A stretch of 64,000 bases of DNA from Pseudomonas syringae (GCF_000737245.1 NZ_JPQU01000109.1:62001-126000), one strand, 5' to 3'. Positions 7,063 through 14,861 are shown, counted from the stretch's first letter. A program made the numbers and translations. Notes: generated by a model from the sequence alone, not told the origin.

Positions 7063-7892
7063 TGGCCAGAGCCAGAAATATCAAGCCCGGCCTGTTCAGC
7101 AATGAAGTAATTGCTGAGCTTCCACCCTTCGACCGGCTTCTTTACATCGGACTTTGGTGCCTGGCTGATCGTGAGGGTCGGCTTGAGGATCGTCCTAAGC
7201 GTATCAAGATGGAGCTTTTTCCTTGCGATACGTACGACGTGACTACCGGCCTGAATTCCCTCAGCACCCATGGATTCATTCAGCGCTATCAGGTTGCCGA
7301 TCTGGCGATAATCGAAATACCGACATTCCGCAAACATCAGCGTCCTCACGGCACTGAGCGGGACAGCGTGCTGCCAGATAAGCATGGCTTCCTCTCAATC
7401 AATGAGCGCAAGCCAAGTGGCGTAGTTACTGGGGCAAAACGACTGGTTAACGTTAAAGACACTCCAAATAACGTTAATCCACCGTTATCTAACGTAGATC
7501 ATCCGTTAGATAACGCCCTGATACCTGATTCACTGATACCTGAAGAACACAACACACTGCGCGAGGAAGCTGATACTTCCCTCGACCCAAAGTCCCCATG
7601 CGAAATGACCCTGGCATGGACGCCTGACGAGAAGCTGCTGAAGGCTTATGCGTTTCGCATGGCAATCCCTGTTGACAGATTCACGGACGAAGCCACAGCG
7701 GCGTTCGTTTGCCACTACTCGGCATCTGGCCGCATCGAGACTCAGGCCGCCTGGGTGAGCCTGCTGGTGAAGTGGGTGAAGCGCGACGAGGCATCGGCCA
7801 GCAATGTCCGCCAGTTCCCGCTGAGGAAGCAGGCCAACGGCCCCGACTTCTACGACCAGTCATGGCGTTCAGATACGAGTGACGACCTATGA
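7062..7892 (+). CDS. Phage replication protein with DnaT-like ssDNA-binding domain
   Basis: 276 residues. N-terminal half (ARNIKPGLFSNEVIAELPPFDRLLYIGLWCLADREGRLEDRPKRIK) is the conserved winged-helix-like region of phage replication initiators; the C-terminal AWTPDEKLLKAYAFRMAIP...FVCHYSASGRIETQAAWVSLLVKWVKR is the DnaT-like ssDNA-binding helix set. Together with the P-like protein that overlaps it by 4 bases (7889), it probably recruits the host helicase to the phage origin, as lambda O does. A run of GTTA/TAAC-containing repeats at about 7447-7520 (GGTTAACGTTAA, CCGTTATCTAACG, CCGTTAGATAACG) inside the gene could be the origin iterons. Confidence 0.8.
   Translation: MARARNIKPGLFSNEVIAELPPFDRLLYIGLWCLADREGRLEDRPKRIKMELFPCDTYDVTTGLNSLSTHGFIQRYQVADLAIIEIPTFRKHQRPHGTERDSVLPDKHGFLSINERKPSGVVTGAKRLVNVKDTPNNVNPPLSNVDHPLDNALIPDSLIPEEHNTLREEADTSLDPKSPCEMTLAWTPDEKLLKAYAFRMAIPVDRFTDEATAAFVCHYSASGRIETQAAWVSLLVKWVKRDEASASNVRQFPLRKQANGPDFYDQSWRSDTSDDL
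7447..7520. repeat. Possible origin iterons within the replication gene
   Basis: Repeated words built on AACGTTA and CCGTTA-TAACG: GGTTAACGTTAA, AATAACGTTAATCC, CCGTTATCTAACG and CCGTTAGATAACG occur within 75 bases, in an otherwise linker-like part of the replication protein (between the N-terminal domain and the DnaT-like domain). Lambda carries its origin iterons inside gene O in the same relative place; that parallel is the reason for the call. Confidence 0.5.
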
Positions 7893-8608
7893 GGCCCGCC
7901 AACTCACTGACCACTAGGGCGGCATCCTCGATTCGCGCCGGAAACTTGCCGCCTGTTACCGAGCCGCTGGGCACCGTAGACGACGACACGGCCGAAGTCG
8001 TTGAGCGCCTGTTCCGCCAGCTTCAGGCCATCTTTCCGGCCCACAAACAGGCTTGGCCTGATGACAAGGCCTTGGCCGCAGCAATGCGCAGCTGGACGAA
8101 GGGTTTCGTGGCAGCGGGCATCTGCACTCTTGAACAAATCCGATTCGGGATCGAGCAGTGTCGTAAAAGCGGCTCACCGTTCGCGCCAAGCGTCGGCCAG
8201 TTCATAGGCTGGTGCACGCCTGGACCTGAAGCCTACGGCCTGCCAGCGAGCCCTGACGCGTGGATAGAGGCATTGATGGGCGTCTACAGCCATGAAGGCG
8301 TGAAGATCGCCGCCATTGCCACTGGTTTGTTCGACCTGCGTTCAGCCAAGCAGGACGACAAAGGGCTTCGTCAGCGCTTCGAGCACAACTACACGATCGT
8401 GATTCGCCGCGCCCAGTCCGGCCAGCCACTCGACGGCAAGATCCTCACCGGCATCGGCCATGACAGCCAGAAGACGGCGCTGGAACTGGCTGACGAACTG
8501 GCCGAGCAGGAAAACCAAGCGCGAATTATCAAGCAGGGAATCCCAGTGGACGGCGCATCGGCGCGCGAACTGCTGATGGCGAAATTTGGCAAGAGGACTG
8601 CGCAATGA
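7889..8608 (+). CDS. Replication protein P-like helicase loader
   Basis: 239 residues; ATG overlaps the previous stop (ATGAG). Residues 35-110 (VVERLFRQLQAIFPAHKQAWPDDKALAAAMRSWTKGFVAAGICTLEQIRFGIEQCRKSGSPFAPSVGQFIGWCTP) match the lambda P family, which brings DnaB to the phage initiator complex. The C-terminal part is helical with Lys/Glu-rich segments. Its place directly after the DnaT-like initiator fits an O/P pair. Confidence 0.85.
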   Translation: MRPANSLTTRAASSIRAGNLPPVTEPLGTVDDDTAEVVERLFRQLQAIFPAHKQAWPDDKALAAAMRSWTKGFVAAGICTLEQIRFGIEQCRKSGSPFAPSVGQFIGWCTPGPEAYGLPASPDAWIEALMGVYSHEGVKIAAIATGLFDLRSAKQDDKGLRQRFEHNYTIVIRRAQSGQPLDGKILTGIGHDSQKTALELADELAEQENQARIIKQGIPVDGASARELLMAKFGKRTAQ

Positions 8609-9033
8609 CTTCCAAAACAACGAATGAAGTGGTCGCCGCTGTGGTTGGGCGGGCCAAGGAACGACCAGAGCACGTGCTGCGAGTAATCACCAGTGATCAG
8701 GAAATGGGCCTTGCTCCGGTCGCATGGTCTTGGGAGCAGTGGGGCGGCATGTGCAACGCCTTCGTGCAGGACCCTCGCTGGGAGGCTGATACCGATGATG
8801 GCCGTAATTACTGGGTTGAGCGTGGATTCGTCGCCCCTCGTCCTTTGCACATACAGACCCCTTTGCAGGCCGCTGCGCCCCAGATGCTGATTCAACTCAA
8901 GGCGCTCATTCACATCTCCAATGCCACCAATTGGGAAGACCACACCTGCGGCGAGATAGCCCGCGCTCGCGCCCTGGTGGAGCGAATTGAAGAGTTCATC
9001 GCGCTCCAGTCGATCAAGGAGCCATCCCAATGA
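8605..9033 (+). CDS. Hypothetical early protein
   Basis: 142 residues, start overlapping the P-like stop (ATGA). Predicted alpha/beta with WSWEQWGGMCNAFVQDPRWEADTDDGRNYWVERGFV in the first half and a helical tail. I do not recognise the family. Translationally coupled within the rightward operon. Confidence 0.65.
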   Translation: MTSKTTNEVVAAVVGRAKERPEHVLRVITSDQEMGLAPVAWSWEQWGGMCNAFVQDPRWEADTDDGRNYWVERGFVAPRPLHIQTPLQAAAPQMLIQLKALIHISNATNWEDHTCGEIARARALVERIEEFIALQSIKEPSQ

Positions 9034-9200
9034 CCCCACTCCAACGCAGCACCGTACAAACCCTACAGGCCGAAGGCTTCAAGGTCACACGTCACCAAAA
9101 AGACATGGTGCTCATGAGTTCAGGAGCAGATCACCGACAGGTCCGAACTGACGGCAGCCAACGTCGTGGCAATCATATTGAGCGGGGAGTGGGGCGATGA
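9030..9200 (+). CDS. Small hypothetical protein
   Basis: 56 residues (MTPLQRSTVQTLQAEGFKVTRHQKDMVLMS...). It starts on an ATGA overlap with the previous gene and ends on an ATGA overlap with the next, the usual pattern of coupled phage early genes, which is the main support. Basic, with a possible helix-turn-strand at the N-terminus. Confidence 0.6.
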   Translation: MTPLQRSTVQTLQAEGFKVTRHQKDMVLMSSGADHRQVRTDGSQRRGNHIERGVGR

Positions 9201-9568
9201 GTGATTTGAAAATAGCGGTAAACGACCAAACACGCCTCACGATCAATCAGCAGCGGGTTCTGGACGAGCTTCGCAAGATTGGACGGGAGAGCCTTTACCG
9301 CTATCGCGAGCAGTCGCCGTATCTGTTCAGCGAGGACTGCAAAAAGGTTTCCGCTGGCGATGAGTATTGCGTGTTCGGCATGGGTGGACTCAGTTGGTGG
9401 GTTAGCGCTCGACTGGATCTTAAAACGCCTTCCGTTCTCGGAATCTTCAAGGCGCTGGAATCCAAAGGATTGGTTCTGCGCGAAACCCGAAACCCAAAGT
9501 ACAAGCGCCCGTTGTACTGGTGGCCGGTTGGATTAGCCGCAGAACTGGCTACGGAGGTGTCGCAATGA
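9197..9568 (+). CDS. Hypothetical protein with winged-helix-like features
   Basis: 123 residues. RLTINQQRVLDELRKIGRESLYRY and SVLGIFKALESKGLVLRETRNPKYKRPLYWWP look like the helices and wing of a MarR/PadR-like winged helix, so it may be a DNA-binding regulator; the level of similarity I can judge by eye is low. Coupled to both neighbours in the rightward operon. Confidence 0.6.
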   Translation: MSDLKIAVNDQTRLTINQQRVLDELRKIGRESLYRYREQSPYLFSEDCKKVSAGDEYCVFGMGGLSWWVSARLDLKTPSVLGIFKALESKGLVLRETRNPKYKRPLYWWPVGLAAELATEVSQ

Positions 9569-9984
9569 GCGAATTCGTGGAAGTGAAAACGGCTGAGCTG
9601 GCTGGCGCTGCGCTTGACTGGTCTGTGGCTCAGATCGACGAAGTGAAGACCATCATGCTTTCACCGAAAGGCGCGGAGCCCAAGAAGCCGTTTGCGCTGT
9701 TTGGCTCCCTGGCCCTGCCAATTGGTGATGGCGAGCAAGGATATGCGCCTTCAACTTGCTGGCACTGCGGCGGGCCGCTGCTGACCAAGTTCAACATCGA
9801 CATCACTGTCGAGTACAAAGGCCTGTTCTACGCCAGCGTCTGCGATGAATTCGGCATGCCAGTCATGCCCGGTGATGTGAATGGCGCATTCGGTCCAACC
9901 CACCTCATCGCAGCCTGCCGCGCCATCGTCGCCTCTGTACTCGGCGAGACAGTGAGCGTGCCTAAGGAGCTTTGCCATGAGTGA
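9565..9984 (+). CDS. DUF2591 (NinX-like) protein
   Basis: 139 residues from ATG 9565, preceded by CGGAGGTGTCGCA. VKTAELAGAALDWSVAQ at the N-terminus and the GPTHLIAACRAIVASVLGETVSVPKEL tail are diagnostic of DUF2591/NinX, a small phage protein of unknown function common in lambdoid early regions. The central CWHCGG adds a possible metal site not typical of the family. Confidence 0.8.
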   Translation: MSEFVEVKTAELAGAALDWSVAQIDEVKTIMLSPKGAEPKKPFALFGSLALPIGDGEQGYAPSTCWHCGGPLLTKFNIDITVEYKGLFYASVCDEFGMPVMPGDVNGAFGPTHLIAACRAIVASVLGETVSVPKELCHE

Positions 9985-10789
9985 TTATTCGAAGTTGAAG
10001 GAGCTCGCCGAGGCTGCCGGTGGCGTTCACTGGGAGTGGTGGACAAGTAATTCCACCTTGCGCCTGACCAGCGAGAAAGAGGGCCGTCACGGTTCTGACG
10101 GGGACGCGATCAGCGCCTACCAAGGCAATGTTGAGTGCCCTGAAAAGTACCGTGCGTTCATTGAGGTGGCCAGCCCGGCCGCGGTCATGCAGTTGACCTC
10201 CGAGCTTAGCCGAGCCACAGCCGATAAGGACCGAGCCGAGGAAGAGTGCGGCTGGCACCTTGAGCGTGTCTGTCAGCTTGACGCTGATATTGACCTGCTC
10301 AAGGCTGAGAACGAACGGCTCCGCGAAGCGCATGAGCAGGTCTGCACAAATTACAACCGGGCCAGCTATGCGTCCGAAGAGCGAGGCAAGCAGATCGACC
10401 AGCTCAAGGCTAAGTGCGAAGGGCTGCGCGAGAAGGTCGCATGTGTGGACGATTTATCAGCACTGGTTCGCCAATTAGTCCACCGCCTGCGGAAAGCCGC
10501 GCCGGACAACGATCTTCCCGGAAAAGCTATGGACTACTTGAAGCGAAAAGGGCTGCAAGGTAGCCCGCTGCGCTCTGGCTCAGCGGGAGTCGATCCAGTC
10601 ATCGACACCCCCAATAACGCCATCAAGTGGACTGCTGAAGACGAGGCAGGTTCGAAGGTCGTATACGAGCAGTGGGCAAACCTCTATGAGTACGTGCCTT
10701 GGGTAGAGGGCGGCAACTCCCTGAAGCAAGACGAGGCTCGCCGCCTGTATGCCGCCATCGAAGGGAAGGTTTACTGCTATGGCCGATAA
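9977..10789 (+). CDS. Ead/Ea22-like early protein with coiled coil
   Basis: 270 residues. The N-terminus YSKLKELAEAAGGVHWEWW and the segment YRAFIEVASPAAVMQLTSEL are typical of Ea22-like proteins. Residues about 75-160 form a long coiled coil (DKDRAEEECGWHLERVCQLDADIDLLKAENERLREA...). The C-terminal DEARRLYAAIEGKVYCYGR closes the domain. Function in the phage unknown. Overlaps the preceding gene by 8 bases. Confidence 0.7.
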   Translation: MSDYSKLKELAEAAGGVHWEWWTSNSTLRLTSEKEGRHGSDGDAISAYQGNVECPEKYRAFIEVASPAAVMQLTSELSRATADKDRAEEECGWHLERVCQLDADIDLLKAENERLREAHEQVCTNYNRASYASEERGKQIDQLKAKCEGLREKVACVDDLSALVRQLVHRLRKAAPDNDLPGKAMDYLKRKGLQGSPLRSGSAGVDPVIDTPNNAIKWTAEDEAGSKVVYEQWANLYEYVPWVEGGNSLKQDEARRLYAAIEGKVYCYGR

Positions 10790-11237
10790 AATCCGCCTCA
10801 ACTCCCTGTCCGAACTATCAGCAGTCAGTGCCGCGATCCGCGCAAAGGGCTTCCCTTGCAATGTGACCATCACTGGTGCGGGCCGAAGCCTTCCCCAGAA
10901 CGCCCTTTTCCATAAGTGGTGCGAGTGCGCTGCCCAGTTCTTCGTGAGCATGGGCAAGACGACCTTCGCCACGGGTGCCGCGATGAACATGGAAAACATG
11001 AAGCGGAACCTGAAGCAGACGTTCCTCGGGGAAGTCGCCGTTCAGGACATCAACCTGAAGACAGGCGAAATCACAGAGCGGTATGAGCTCAAGCACACCA
11101 GCGGCCTGGAGAAGGGCGAAATGCATCTGTTCATGACCTGCATCGACATGTGGGCGAACGAGCACGGCATCTACCTCCCGCACCCCGAGGACAGTGAGTA
11201 CATGAAGATGCGCTGCAACATGGGAGAGGCCGCATGA
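10779..11237 (+). CDS. NinB-like recombination protein
   Basis: 152 residues. GAGRSLPQNALFHKWCECAAQFF matches the R-S-L-x-Q-N helix that opens the lambda NinB/Orf fold, and FMTCIDMWANEHGIYLPHP resembles its C-terminal helix. NinB/Orf helps RecA-like or Red proteins load on single-stranded DNA. Position upstream of NinG in a nin-type region supports the call; the similarity is limited, so YbcN-type proteins are an alternative. Confidence 0.55.
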   Translation: MADKIRLNSLSELSAVSAAIRAKGFPCNVTITGAGRSLPQNALFHKWCECAAQFFVSMGKTTFATGAAMNMENMKRNLKQTFLGEVAVQDINLKTGEITERYELKHTSGLEKGEMHLFMTCIDMWANEHGIYLPHPEDSEYMKMRCNMGEAA

Positions 11238-11335
11238 AGACCCTAATCAGGCTCACCAAAAACTTCACCACCTTCATGGCAAAAGCCTATGAGCGTCCAG
11301 AGCTGTGCATTGAGTTTCAGGGAGGCTGGGTATGA
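11234..11335 (+). CDS. Very small hypothetical protein
   Basis: 33 residues (MKTLIRLTKNFTTFMAKAYERPELCIEFQGGWV) framed by ATGA overlaps with both neighbours. The tight coupling is the only evidence. Confidence 0.45.
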   Translation: MKTLIRLTKNFTTFMAKAYERPELCIEFQGGWV

Positions 11336-11508
11336 CTGATTCACCGAAAGGAAAACCCTGCCCAGATTGCGGCGAACCCATGGTCAGCATGCCAAGCCTC
11401 AACCTTCGCCAGTGCGCCACAGGCTGCAAGGAGAAGTTCGACTGGAAGCTGGACGAGGGGCAGAAGTCGCTGCTCGGCAATTCGCGGGATAAGGGGCTGC
11501 AGTCATGA
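11332..11508 (+). CDS. Small zinc-ribbon-like protein
   Basis: 58 residues. Four cysteines in CPDCG (residues 10-13) and CATGC (27-31) suggest a metal-binding knuckle like the small Nin-region proteins of lambdoid phages. Start and stop overlap the neighbouring genes (ATGA). Confidence 0.55.
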   Translation: MTDSPKGKPCPDCGEPMVSMPSLNLRQCATGCKEKFDWKLDEGQKSLLGNSRDKGLQS

Positions 11509-11705
11509 ACGGCTACGTCATCAAGCTCAATCCCCGCACAGCCAACTCCCTGCACGTCTACCGCCCAGGTGAGAGCGCTCCGGCGTTCATGGTTTCGTCT
11601 GAGGATGAAGCGAACCGACTGATCAAGGTTGATCGTGCCAATCCAGAGCCCCTGAACCGCTGTGTGGATTGCGTAAAGGAGGAATGCCCATGCTTGCCGG
11701 TGTGA
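11505..11705 (+). CDS. Small hypothetical protein with C-terminal Cys pairs
   Basis: 66 residues; DEANRLIKVDRANPEPLNRCVDCVKEECPCLPV ends in a C-x2-C-x4-C-x-C cluster, probably metal-binding. It overlaps the next gene's start, whose ribosome site AAAGGAGGA lies in its last codons. Confidence 0.55.
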   Translation: MNGYVIKLNPRTANSLHVYRPGESAPAFMVSSEDEANRLIKVDRANPEPLNRCVDCVKEECPCLPV

Positions 11706-12889
11706 AGGTGCGGAGTCTGGTTTCCGAGAAAGACACTGCCCATCAAGGGCCCCCGATTATCACGGCCGATGAGGCGAGGGAGATTCTTGACTACGATCCG
11801 GAAACAGGGGTGTTCCGATGGAAGAATCACACCGCGTCTAAGGCTGTGAGAGGTGCGATTGCCGGTAATGGGCAAGGTATTGGCTATATCAGGATCAGAA
11901 TCCACAAACGTTCTTACCTGGCCCATCGTCTTGCATGGCTGATCATGACGGGGAGCTGGCCAGAGATGGGCATAGACCACATAAACGGCGAGCAGGACTG
12001 CAATTCATGGAAAAACCTTCGCGCTGTAACGCAGCAAGAAAACCAGAGGAATACGGCTATTGGGGCAACCAATACCAGTGGGCACATAGGGGTTTCTTGG
12101 AGCAAAACGTACGGCAAATGGGTTGCTGGAATACGGGTTGACGGCAAAACAATATTCCTTGGTCATTTTTCAGAAATAGAAGAAGCGGTCGCTGCCAGAA
12201 AGGCTGGAGAAAAAAAGTACGGATTTCATGCCAATCATGGCCGAGCGCCTTTTGCTCCGAAGAAAACAAAAAGCAAAAAATGCCGCGTGGCTTCGTGTGG
12301 GGTCTCATTCGTCCCTGCGCGGCTGGGTCAGGCGGTGTGCAGTCCTGAATGCGGGCTCCAGGATGCGCTGGCGAAGCGGGAAAAGGAGCGCAAGTCGCTT
12401 GAGCTGATCGGACGACGAGAAATTAAAGTTCGTCGTGAGGCGCTGAAGACTCGAAGCGAATTCGTGCAAGACGCTGAAAAGGCAGTCAGGGACTACCGGC
12501 GCACCTACGAGCTTTCCATCGGCAGCTGCTGCATCAGCTGTAGCAAAAGCCAGGCAGAGATCCAGGCTGCGCAGGGCTGGAAGACTGGCGGGTGTTTCGA
12601 TGCCGGTCATTTCCTCGGAAAGGGTGCCCGGCCGGAATTGCGCATGGTTCCGGAAAATATTTGGCTCCAGTGCAAAAGCTGTAATGCGGGCTCATCCAAG
12701 TACGCCCGCAAGGGGCTGACCGTATCGCAAGGGTTCCGCACTGGGCTGATCGCGCGCATTGGGCTCGAAGCAGTCGAGGCGTTGGAAGCTGACCACGAAC
12801 CGCGCAAGCATACGATTGATGAGTTGAAAGCCATCACGGCGACCTACCGGGCAATGACAAGAGAATTGAAACGGGGAGAGGCGGCATGA
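11690..12889 (+). CDS. ninG: HNH/AP2 endonuclease fused in frame to NinG
   Basis: 399 residues; ATG 11690 is seven bases after AAAGGAGGA. Residues about 25-190 are a complete HNH-AP2 homing-type endonuclease (HRLAWL, IDHINGEQD, NLRAV, then GKWVAGIRVDGKTIFLGHF and YGFHANHGR). Residues about 195-399 are a complete NinG (Rap): zinc-ribbon start KCRVASCGVSF...AVCSPECGL, basic coiled segment, CCISCSKSQAE, the DAGHFLGKG HNH-like core and CKSCNAGSSKY. NinG (Rap) is normally about 200 residues and is a lambda-family recombination nuclease. The junction lies in a Lys-rich linker (KKTKSKK) encoded by A-rich DNA. No stop separates the parts, so either a true bifunctional protein or an invasion just inside the ninG start. 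Confidence 0.9.
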   Translation: MLAGVKVRSLVSEKDTAHQGPPIITADEAREILDYDPETGVFRWKNHTASKAVRGAIAGNGQGIGYIRIRIHKRSYLAHRLAWLIMTGSWPEMGIDHINGEQDCNSWKNLRAVTQQENQRNTAIGATNTSGHIGVSWSKTYGKWVAGIRVDGKTIFLGHFSEIEEAVAARKAGEKKYGFHANHGRAPFAPKKTKSKKCRVASCGVSFVPARLGQAVCSPECGLQDALAKREKERKSLELIGRREIKVRREALKTRSEFVQDAEKAVRDYRRTYELSIGSCCISCSKSQAEIQAAQGWKTGGCFDAGHFLGKGARPELRMVPENIWLQCKSCNAGSSKYARKGLTVSQGFRTGLIARIGLEAVEALEADHEPRKHTIDELKAITATYRAMTRELKRGEAA

Positions 12890-13149
12890 ATCAGATTGCG
12901 CAAATTACCGGACCTGCAAGCCAGGTGAAAAGCGGCTGGCTCAAGCCGATGTTTCCATTCTCGATGAAGGCGCACCTCTTCGAGCAGGAATTCTCCTTAC
13001 CTGACGGCAATGGCGGCCACTCCTATGCGTGGAAGGCCGAATGCGGGGTTGAGGCATTCAGCACTGTTCAGGCTCCGATGTTCGAAGCTGGCAGCTGGAC
13101 CCGCTGCAAGAAGTGCGAAAAGCAATTTGCCTTGAGGAGTGCAGCATGA
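12886..13149 (+). CDS. Hypothetical protein, possible zinc knuckle
   Basis: 87 residues overlapping the NinG stop (ATGA). The end CKKCEKQFAL has a Cys pair; with C51 upstream it could bind metal. Family unknown. It lies between ninG and the Q-like gene, the place of NinH-type genes in lambda. Confidence 0.6.
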   Translation: MNQIAQITGPASQVKSGWLKPMFPFSMKAHLFEQEFSLPDGNGGHSYAWKAECGVEAFSTVQAPMFEAGSWTRCKKCEKQFALRSAA

Positions 13150-13694
13150 CCTATCGCAACGTGGTATCAGCAGTAGTCCGGGCCTTGGCCGCCGAAACGA
13201 TCAACTCTGCCGGGGGTAACGACTTCGAGCCGAGGGTGCAGTGCGCCAAGCAGAAGGGGGAGATCGTCGGGAAGGAAGCGGCGTTTCTTCAGGATTGCTG
13301 GGTGAACAGCCGTTTACGCAAAAGCCTTTCGAATGCTCACTGGCTGGCGTTGGTTGCCCAATACTCGACACACGCCGAGCGCAAGCATGAGGCGATCATC
13401 GTCATCGCCAAGGCGATCAAGTCACCCGCGCCGGAGCGTTTCCGTCATGCGGCAGTGGTTACCTGGGCGCTGCCGAAGCTTCCTGGCGTTGAGGGTAAGC
13501 GCTCCACCAATGTTCTGCCGTCGGCATGGTACTGCATGGACAATTGGCTGGATGAGCCGACAGCGGAACGAACCCAATATCGGTGGAAGGCTGGGATCTG
13601 CAAGGAGCTGAAAGGGCTGGTGGATTCGGCGCTGTCCGAGGCTCAAACCATCCTTGATTCGGAAGGTTTAATCGAGAGCAACATTGCCGCTTGA
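13146..13694 (+). CDS. Q-like late antiterminator (by position)
   Basis: 182 residues (ATG 13146, overlapping the previous stop). Mostly helical and basic, beginning MTYRNVVSAVVRALAAETINSAGGNDFEP. It is the last early gene and is followed by a 270-base leader with an intrinsic terminator (13767-13790) before the lysis genes, exactly the arrangement in which lambdoid Q proteins let polymerase pass. Q proteins are very diverse; I do not see a decisive motif, so the call rests on context. Confidence 0.55.
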   Translation: MTYRNVVSAVVRALAAETINSAGGNDFEPRVQCAKQKGEIVGKEAAFLQDCWVNSRLRKSLSNAHWLALVAQYSTHAERKHEAIIVIAKAIKSPAPERFRHAAVVTWALPKLPGVEGKRSTNVLPSAWYCMDNWLDEPTAERTQYRWKAGICKELKGLVDSALSEAQTILDSEGLIESNIAA

Positions 13695-13766
13695 CGAATA
13701 GTGGCAGAGTGGCATAGATTACTACCTATCTTGTCCTTCTTGCGTGTAAAGACTGACAACAAACAA

Positions 13767-13790
13767 CCCTGCCTTCGAGCGGGGTTTTTT
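13767..13790 (+). terminator. Terminator in the late-operon leader (tR'-like)
   Basis: Stem CCCTGC/GCGGGG (13767-13772/13779-13784) with loop CTTCGA and six T. It lies about 75 bases after the putative Q gene and upstream of all late genes, as expected of the terminator a Q antiterminator would suppress. Confidence 0.8.
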
Positions 13791-13870
13791 GCGTCCCCAG
13801 TTTCCCCAATCCCTCGGAACCTCTGCATGCAAGTTCAGCGAGGGCCTCATTAGCGACTCGACATCGCTTT

Positions 13871-13897
13871 GCCCGCTAACGTGGCGGGCCCTTTATT
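13871..13897 (+). terminator. Second hairpin in the late leader
   Basis: Stem GCCCGC/GCGGGC (13871-13876/13884-13889) followed by CCTTTATT. The U-run is interrupted, so this is a weaker terminator or a pause site. The rest of 13695-13962 contains no other recognised element. Confidence 0.45.
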
Positions 13898-13962
13898 CCT
13901 GATGCTCCTTTGGCCGTACCCCACGGTCCTTTTAATTCATCCCCCGAAAGGGAGGACACCGG

Positions 13963-14286
13963 ATGCCGACCATGCCTGAAAAGCCAGATACATGGGCCGC
14001 GCTCTGGGTAGCCCTTTCGAATCCACTGTGGCAGGGCGCGATCATGGCGATTCTCATCTCATGCCTGCGCGTTCTGTACGACGCCAAAGAGACCAGCAAG
14101 AGCCGCATCGTTATCGAAGCGCTCATCTGTGGTGGTCTGGCTCTGTCTGCAAGTAGCGTCATTGAGTGGATGGAGTGGCCATCAAACCTGTCTGTCGCTG
14201 CCGGAGGGACTATTGGGTTCCTGGGTGTGACGGCGATCAGGGAGATGGTGACTCGCTTCCTGGGTCGCAAGGTGGATGCCGCATGA
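13963..14286 (+). CDS. Holin, lambda-type with three membrane segments
   Basis: 107 residues, ATG after GGGAGGACACCGG. Three hydrophobic segments: about 22-40 (WQGAIMAILISCLRVLY), 49-68 (IVIEALICGGLALSASSVI) and 75-96 (LSVAAGGTIGFLGVTAI), with a basic C-terminus. This fits the phage holin lambda family, which opens the inner membrane at lysis. It is coupled to the spanin gene (ATGA). The endolysin is not adjacent but 23 kb downstream. Confidence 0.88.
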   Translation: MPTMPEKPDTWAALWVALSNPLWQGAIMAILISCLRVLYDAKETSKSRIVIEALICGGLALSASSVIEWMEWPSNLSVAAGGTIGFLGVTAIREMVTRFLGRKVDAA

Positions 14287-14660
14287 AGGCGCTCGCACTA
14301 GCAATCATCATCGTCATGGTCTGCCTGCTGTTGGTTGGCATGCAGCGATACCAAGTGCTCGCCCTCCGCACTGAGGTGCAGGTAGAGACCAAGGGCAAGA
14401 ACGACGCCATCAAGGCGAATCAGGAAAGCCAGCTGACCATCACCACCCTGCGGGATGAGGCCAAGCGTAACGCGACCTACACCGCAGACCTGGCCAAGCG
14501 CATCAAGGCCAGCGAAGACAAAGCCAAACAGGCGAGGAAGGAATTTGAAACTCTCAAGCGCAACAGCAAGCCTGTTCGTGATTGGGCTGCTCAGCCTCTT
14601 CCTGACGGCCTGCGCGGCAAAGCCCCTGGTAGTGACAAAGACAAGCGCCCTAAGAATTGA
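14283..14660 (+). CDS. Rz: i-spanin (Rz-like)
   Basis: 125 residues: an N-terminal membrane anchor (LALAIIIVMVCLLLVGM, residues 3-20), then a long periplasmic coiled coil (residues 25-95). This is the inner-membrane spanin subunit that with Rz1 fuses inner and outer membranes at the last stage of lysis. The o-spanin gene is nested in a different frame in its 3' part. Confidence 0.85.
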   Translation: MKALALAIIIVMVCLLLVGMQRYQVLALRTEVQVETKGKNDAIKANQESQLTITTLRDEAKRNATYTADLAKRIKASEDKAKQARKEFETLKRNSKPVRDWAAQPLPDGLRGKAPGSDKDKRPKN

Positions 14661-14811
14661 AGCGCCCGAGCTGGTGCCGTGTGAGCGGGTAGAGGATGAA
14701 GACCTCACCGACAACGGCCAGCTTTGGGAGCTGAAGAATCAGGCCATCAAGCTGCTCGACACCTGCGCCGATCAAGTGGACGCGCAGATCGTTCGCAGCA
14801 AGAGCAAATAA
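14545..14811 (+). CDS. Rz1: o-spanin lipoprotein (Rz1-like), nested out of frame in Rz
   Basis: 88 residues from a TTG start preceded by AGGAAGG; no ATG fits because the next ones would cut into the signal. Hydrophobic signal LSSATASLFVIGLLSLFLTAC ends in lipobox LTAC, giving an outer-membrane lipoprotein. It overlaps Rz for about 116 bases and continues past it, as in Pseudomonas and lambdoid spanin pairs. The TTG start is an inference from the ribosome site. Confidence 0.82.
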   Translation: MKLSSATASLFVIGLLSLFLTACAAKPLVVTKTSALRIEAPELVPCERVEDEDLTDNGQLWELKNQAIKLLDTCADQVDAQIVRSKSK

Positions 14812-14813
14812 TC

Positions 14814-14849
14814 CGCGCCACGATTTCAGATGCGCCGTTTCGTGGCGCG
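14814..14849. repeat. Second copy of the CGCGCCACGA inverted repeat
   Basis: CGCGCCACGA (14814-14823) and TCGTGGCGCG (14840-14849), loop 16 bases. Arms are identical to the inner part of the repeat at 6465-6506. Lies in the short gap between Rz1 and the next gene; no U-run follows, so it is not an ordinary terminator. Confidence 0.8.
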
Positions 14850-14861
14850 AGGTGATACCAA

